The translations under genes were made by a program, and so were the position numbers. Positions 6,052 to 7,881 of a stretch of 7,881 nt of DNA are shown here, piece after piece. Location of the stretch: the NCBI GenBank assembly GCA_021788565.1, contig JAJYKO010000223.1, positions 1 through 7,881 on the forward strand, given 5' to 3'. Positions within the stretch are counted from its first letter, which is position 1, and each line of letters starts with the position of its first letter. Origin of the DNA: Chloroflexota bacterium. GTDB lineage: Bacteria > Chloroflexota > UBA6077. Below the pieces are notes generated by a model that had not been told where the DNA came from, searched no databases, and saw nothing but the letters and a program-made list of their open reading frames with translations.

Positions 6052-6747
6052 ATGTCTGTCCCTAAACTGCTCACGACGTCTGTCCAGGACGCTACCTACG
6101 CCGGCGTGACCTACCATGTCCAGGGCGAACTGGTCCCTGCCCTCCAGGTCGAGCTCTCCGGTGAGCCGGTGTACTTCGAGCACCACATCCTCCTGTGGAA
6201 GGATCCATCGGTCCAGATCGGGGTTAAGGGTCTCAAGGGGGCTTTCAAACGAATGATAGCGGGAATGCCCGTCTTTATCACCGAGGCGAGGGGGCCTGGC
6301 CGCATAGCATTCAGCCGCGACGGCGCCGGCCACGTCGTCGGCATACCTATGCGGACCGGAGATATCCTGGACGTGCGGGAGCACCAGTTCCTCGCCGCCA
6401 CCGACGGCGTGGACTACTCCTTCGCCCGTCTCAAAGGCATCTCCAACATGCTGTTCGGCGGCACTGGCTTCTTCATCGACACCTTCAGCTGCCGCGAAGC
6501 CGAGGGAATGCTCTGGATCCACGGCTACGGCAACCTGTTCGAGATCAACCTGGAGCACGGGGAGCAGATCGACATCGAGCCCGGAGGGTGGGTCTACAAG
6601 GACCGAACGGTGGGGATGCAGAGCATGATGCAGCAGCTCAAGACGGGCCTGTTCGCCAGCGCCGGCCAGCTGGTGTGGAACCGGTTCACCGGGCCGGGGC
6701 GGGTCTGCCTGCAGTCCATGTACGTCCACCTGCCCACCAGTGACTGA
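6052..6747 (+). CDS. AIM24 family protein (TIGR00266/DUF124 type)
   Basis: The 231-residue protein is dominated by predicted beta strands and short turns, typical of the AIM24 family, named after a yeast mitochondrial inner-membrane protein. Family landmarks seen are AGMPVFITEARGPGRIAFS (70-88), the middle segment GDILDVREHQFLAA, then FFIDTFSCREAEGMLWIHGYG, the EIEPGG-like IDIEPGGWVYKD, and a second FTGPGRV near the C-terminus (212-218). The two GPGR turns (81-84 and 214-217) reflect the internal pseudo-symmetry of the fold. There is no signal peptide or transmembrane helix. The bacterial family has no firm biochemical function. ATG 6052 has a strong AGGAGGT at 6038-6044. The gene begins 21 bp after the serine hydrolase stop and is probably translated from the same mRNA. 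Length is normal and no defects are seen. Confidence 0.85.
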   Translation: MSVPKLLTTSVQDATYAGVTYHVQGELVPALQVELSGEPVYFEHHILLWKDPSVQIGVKGLKGAFKRMIAGMPVFITEARGPGRIAFSRDGAGHVVGIPMRTGDILDVREHQFLAATDGVDYSFARLKGISNMLFGGTGFFIDTFSCREAEGMLWIHGYGNLFEINLEHGEQIDIEPGGWVYKDRTVGMQSMMQQLKTGLFASAGQLVWNRFTGPGRVCLQSMYVHLPTSD

Positions 6748-6772
6748 CGGGCAGCTCTAAACTCGGTATAGC

Positions 6773-6856
6773 GGCGGCCCCGCGGGGCCGCCAGCCCCGC
6801 TCGGGTGCCCACTCGGCGACCACGACCAGGGCACCCGCTTGGGGTGCCCCTACGCC
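6773..6856. repeat. GC-rich palindromic repeat cluster, GTAGGGGC family, copy 2
   Basis: This convergent junction contains a perfect 20-bp palindrome at 6773-6792 (GGCGGCCCCG and its complement). Three alternating arms follow: CGGGTGCCC at 6802-6810, GGGCACCCG at 6829-6837 and GGGTGCCC at 6842-6849. The middle arm can pair with either neighbour. The right end, GCCCCTACGCC at 6846-6856, is identical to 364-374 in copy 1. The block may act as a two-sided transcription barrier between AIM24 and the DprA-like gene, but there is no U-run. Its right end overlaps the last codons and stop codon of the minus-strand gene. Confidence 0.6.
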
Positions 6857-7527
6857 TCGGCCCACATCGCCTTCACTTCGGGCAGCCCCTTCAGGAACAT
6901 CCCAGGTTCCACCCCTACCGCGCCGATCGCCAACAGATTCTCGTTGGCGCGGTCCTCGAAGGTATAAAGATCCTTTCCCCAGGCGATCGCCTCGCGGCAC
7001 ACCTCCTCCGTCCTGCCGCCGGGCGCCGCATGGGCCACGAAGACCGCGTCCGCGAGGGCCGCCACGAAGCGGTTCCGCGTGGCCGCCGTCTCGGCGGTGA
7101 CCCGCGATTCCCCTTCGCCGAAACCGGAGAGGATCAGCAGCCGTCCCTGCCGCAGCGGCTCCCGATACTCAGCGGGCAATCGCAGCCGCTCCATGCTACG
7201 AGCCGGACAGAGGATCACCGGCTCCGGTCCCCGCAGCAGCACCGCCAGACATTCCTGCTCCATCGGCGTGTGGAATCCCCCAACGACGGCGAGCGGGGAT
7301 TGGCGGAGCAGCTGGGCGAGGTCGTAGGTCCGCAGGATCAGGCTCCCCGGACAGCGGGTCGAGCAGAAGAAAGCCAGCCTCGGCCGCACCAGTAGCCCCA
7401 CATCGCCGATGCCGTTCACCGAGGGTGGCGCATCGTCACCGAGGCACGCGTTCAGCGTGCCCGGATAGTCGGGATCGCCCGCGTCTATACGTTTGATCTC
7501 GGCGTCTTTGCGCCCTGCGTCAGCCAC
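6850..7527 (-). CDS. Stand-alone DprA/SMF-like Rossmann (SLOG-type) protein
   Basis: The 225-residue protein resembles the Rossmann core of DprA/SMF DNA-processing proteins. The N-terminus has GDPDYPGTL (17-25) and a conserved-looking LAFFCSTRCPG (51-61). VVGGFHTPMEQECL (81-94) stands where DprA has SGxAxGID. VILCPAR (104-110), GRLLILSGF (128-136), an R-N pair in AATRNRFVAALAD (148-160), FVAHAAPGGRTEE (163-175) and GKDLYTF follow, matching DprA's GxLLSE, RNRIIAGLS, VVEA-GS and GRxVFAVPG. DprA itself binds single-stranded DNA and loads RecA in natural transformation. This form lacks the N-terminal SAM/HhH and C-terminal winged-helix extensions, so DNA or nucleotide binding is only inferred. 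Two adjacent GTG codons (7530, 7527) are possible starts; GAGGT at 7533-7537 is better spaced from 7527. The stop codon TAG lies inside a palindromic repeat. No competence or defence genes are adjacent. Confidence 0.72.
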   Translation of the reverse strand: MADAGRKDAEIKRIDAGDPDYPGTLNACLGDDAPPSVNGIGDVGLLVRPRLAFFCSTRCPGSLILRTYDLAQLLRQSPLAVVGGFHTPMEQECLAVLLRGPEPVILCPARSMERLRLPAEYREPLRQGRLLILSGFGEGESRVTAETAATRNRFVAALADAVFVAHAAPGGRTEEVCREAIAWGKDLYTFEDRANENLLAIGAVGVEPGMFLKGLPEVKAMWAEA

Positions 7528-7532
7528 CACTC

Positions 7533-7537
7533 ACCTC
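7533..7537 (-). promoter_or_regulatory. Ribosome binding site deciding the GTG start at 7527
   Basis: On the minus strand GAGGT is followed after five bases by GTG 7527 and after only two by GTG 7530. The second GTG is therefore the likelier initiation codon. No in-frame ATG occurs until residue 89. Confidence 0.5.
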
Positions 7538-7554
7538 AGAACCCGACGCATCTC

Positions 7555-7592
7555 CGTTAGAGTCGGGGCCGCCCCTGACCCCGACTTTAACG
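7555..7592. repeat. Long hairpin, 14-bp stem with 10-base loop (REP-like)
   Basis: CGTTAGAGTCGGGG (7555-7568) pairs with CCCCGACTTTAACG (7579-7592) at 13 of 14 positions, the remaining one being A against C in plus-strand RNA and G against U in minus-strand RNA. All 14 pairs can therefore form in a minus-strand transcript, where it would lie 18 bases upstream of the GAGGT site of the DprA-like gene. The GTCGGGGTCAGGGG theme resembles dispersed GGGGTCAG-type palindromes of other genomes, so a mobile REP-like origin is as likely as a regulatory leader. Confidence 0.55.
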
Positions 7593-7732
7593 GGGATACA
7601 TTTGACCCAGGCGGCCCCTTGATCGACCGCCGGCGTGAACCGTGCGCTCGCCTGCTTTCACGGGGACCACCGTCACAGAGCCGTAGTCTAGCTCATTCCG
7701 CGAGTATTGTGACCTAAGGTAAAGCGGCGACC

Positions 7733-7800
7733 AAACCCGCGGGGTCTTTGGCCCCTGATCCTGAACTGGCGCGCCGTGATCCCCGAGACCCCGCGGGTTT
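7733..7800. repeat. Perfect 15-bp inverted repeat around a 38-bp centre
   Basis: AAACCCGCGGGGTCT (7733-7747) is the exact reverse complement of AGACCCCGCGGGTTT (7786-7800). The centre contains the palindrome GGCGCGCC (7768-7775) and two TGATCC copies (7756-7761 and 7777-7782). There is no T-tract beyond three bases on either side and no clear flanking target duplication. It could be a miniature inverted-repeat element, a two-way transcription barrier or a structured RNA. Confidence 0.6.
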
Positions 7801-7881
7801 CATCCTGGCTTTGGCTTAGACAGACTTGATCAGGTGTGCGTCCCATTTCCGTAAGCGGATGGGATCGGGATGGTTTGAGGA

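Larger units (their letters stand above)
7531..7881. other. Non-coding region upstream of the DprA-like gene
   Basis: About 350 bp without a supportable gene: all six frames are interrupted often and no codon pattern stands out. It holds the hairpin at 7555-7592, the 15-bp inverted repeat at 7733-7800 and a small stem at 7841-7864 (TCCCAT with ATGGGA). A weak minus-strand promoter for the DprA-like gene can be read as GTCACA (7708-7713), 17 bp, TAGACT (7685-7690), which would give a leader of about 150 bases containing the first hairpin. No tRNA, rRNA or known riboswitch was recognised. Confidence 0.5.

Noticed and set aside
5812..6729. 305-codon minus-strand frame opposite AIM24
   Set aside because: It is antisense to a clear AIM24 gene, lacks a ribosome binding site and shows no recognisable domain.
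7841..7881. Resemblance of the right edge, on the minus strand, to part of 5S rRNA (GATCCCATCC followed by CGGAA)
   Set aside because: The following conserved 5S segments (GTTAAGC, CGATGGTACTG) are absent, and the bases form a simple hairpin of their own (TCCCAT with ATGGGA). Probably chance.

Overview
This is a high-G+C bacterial chromosomal segment with compact genes, strong GGAGG-type ribosome binding sites and short intergenic gaps. The gaps are filled with small GC-rich palindromic repeats. There is no phage, plasmid, rRNA, tRNA or CRISPR signature. The gene set (SfsA, a vancomycin/sterol-type glycosyltransferase, 3-hydroxyacyl-CoA dehydrogenase, a D-malate/tartrate-type dehydrogenase, AIM24, a stand-alone DprA-like protein) and the dispersed GTAGGGGC and GTCAT-CCCGCG repeats suggest a free-living environmental bacterium. 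Chloroflexota or Methylomirabilota-like lineages would fit, but the taxon cannot be fixed from this sequence and I hold that guess weakly.

Layout: (1) 1-296, the 3' end of sfsA on the plus strand. (2) A palindromic repeat, then a convergent GT1/GT28-fold glycosyltransferase on the minus strand (388-1689). (3) A 258-bp divergent spacer with a palindrome, a possible extended -10 for the glycosyltransferase, and an inverted pair of GTAGGAGCC repeats. (4) A plus-strand pair: a 3-hydroxybutyryl-CoA dehydrogenase-like gene (1948-2928) and a D-malate/tartrate/isopropylmalate-type beta-decarboxylating dehydrogenase (3094-4161), separated by an inverted-repeat element. (5) A convergent orphan gene of unknown function on the minus strand (4197-4727). 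(6) Divergent from it, a membrane-anchored class A beta-lactamase-fold serine hydrolase whose start is uncertain (about 4906-6030), followed 21 bp later by an AIM24-family gene (6052-6747). (7) Another palindromic repeat, then a convergent minus-strand DprA/SMF-like gene (6850-7527) whose stop codon lies inside the repeat. (8) 7531-7881, non-coding, with a 14-bp hairpin and a perfect 15-bp inverted repeat.

Functional links: the two dehydrogenases both serve central carbon or acyl-CoA metabolism, but the repeat and a separate candidate promoter between them make them neighbours rather than a proven operon. The serine hydrolase and AIM24 genes are the best candidate for co-transcription. Nothing here is clearly a new multi-gene system. 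The points most worth following are the serine hydrolase with no Glu166 in its omega loop, its coupling to AIM24, the stripped-down DprA-like protein, and the repeats at gene 3' ends, one of which supplies a stop codon.
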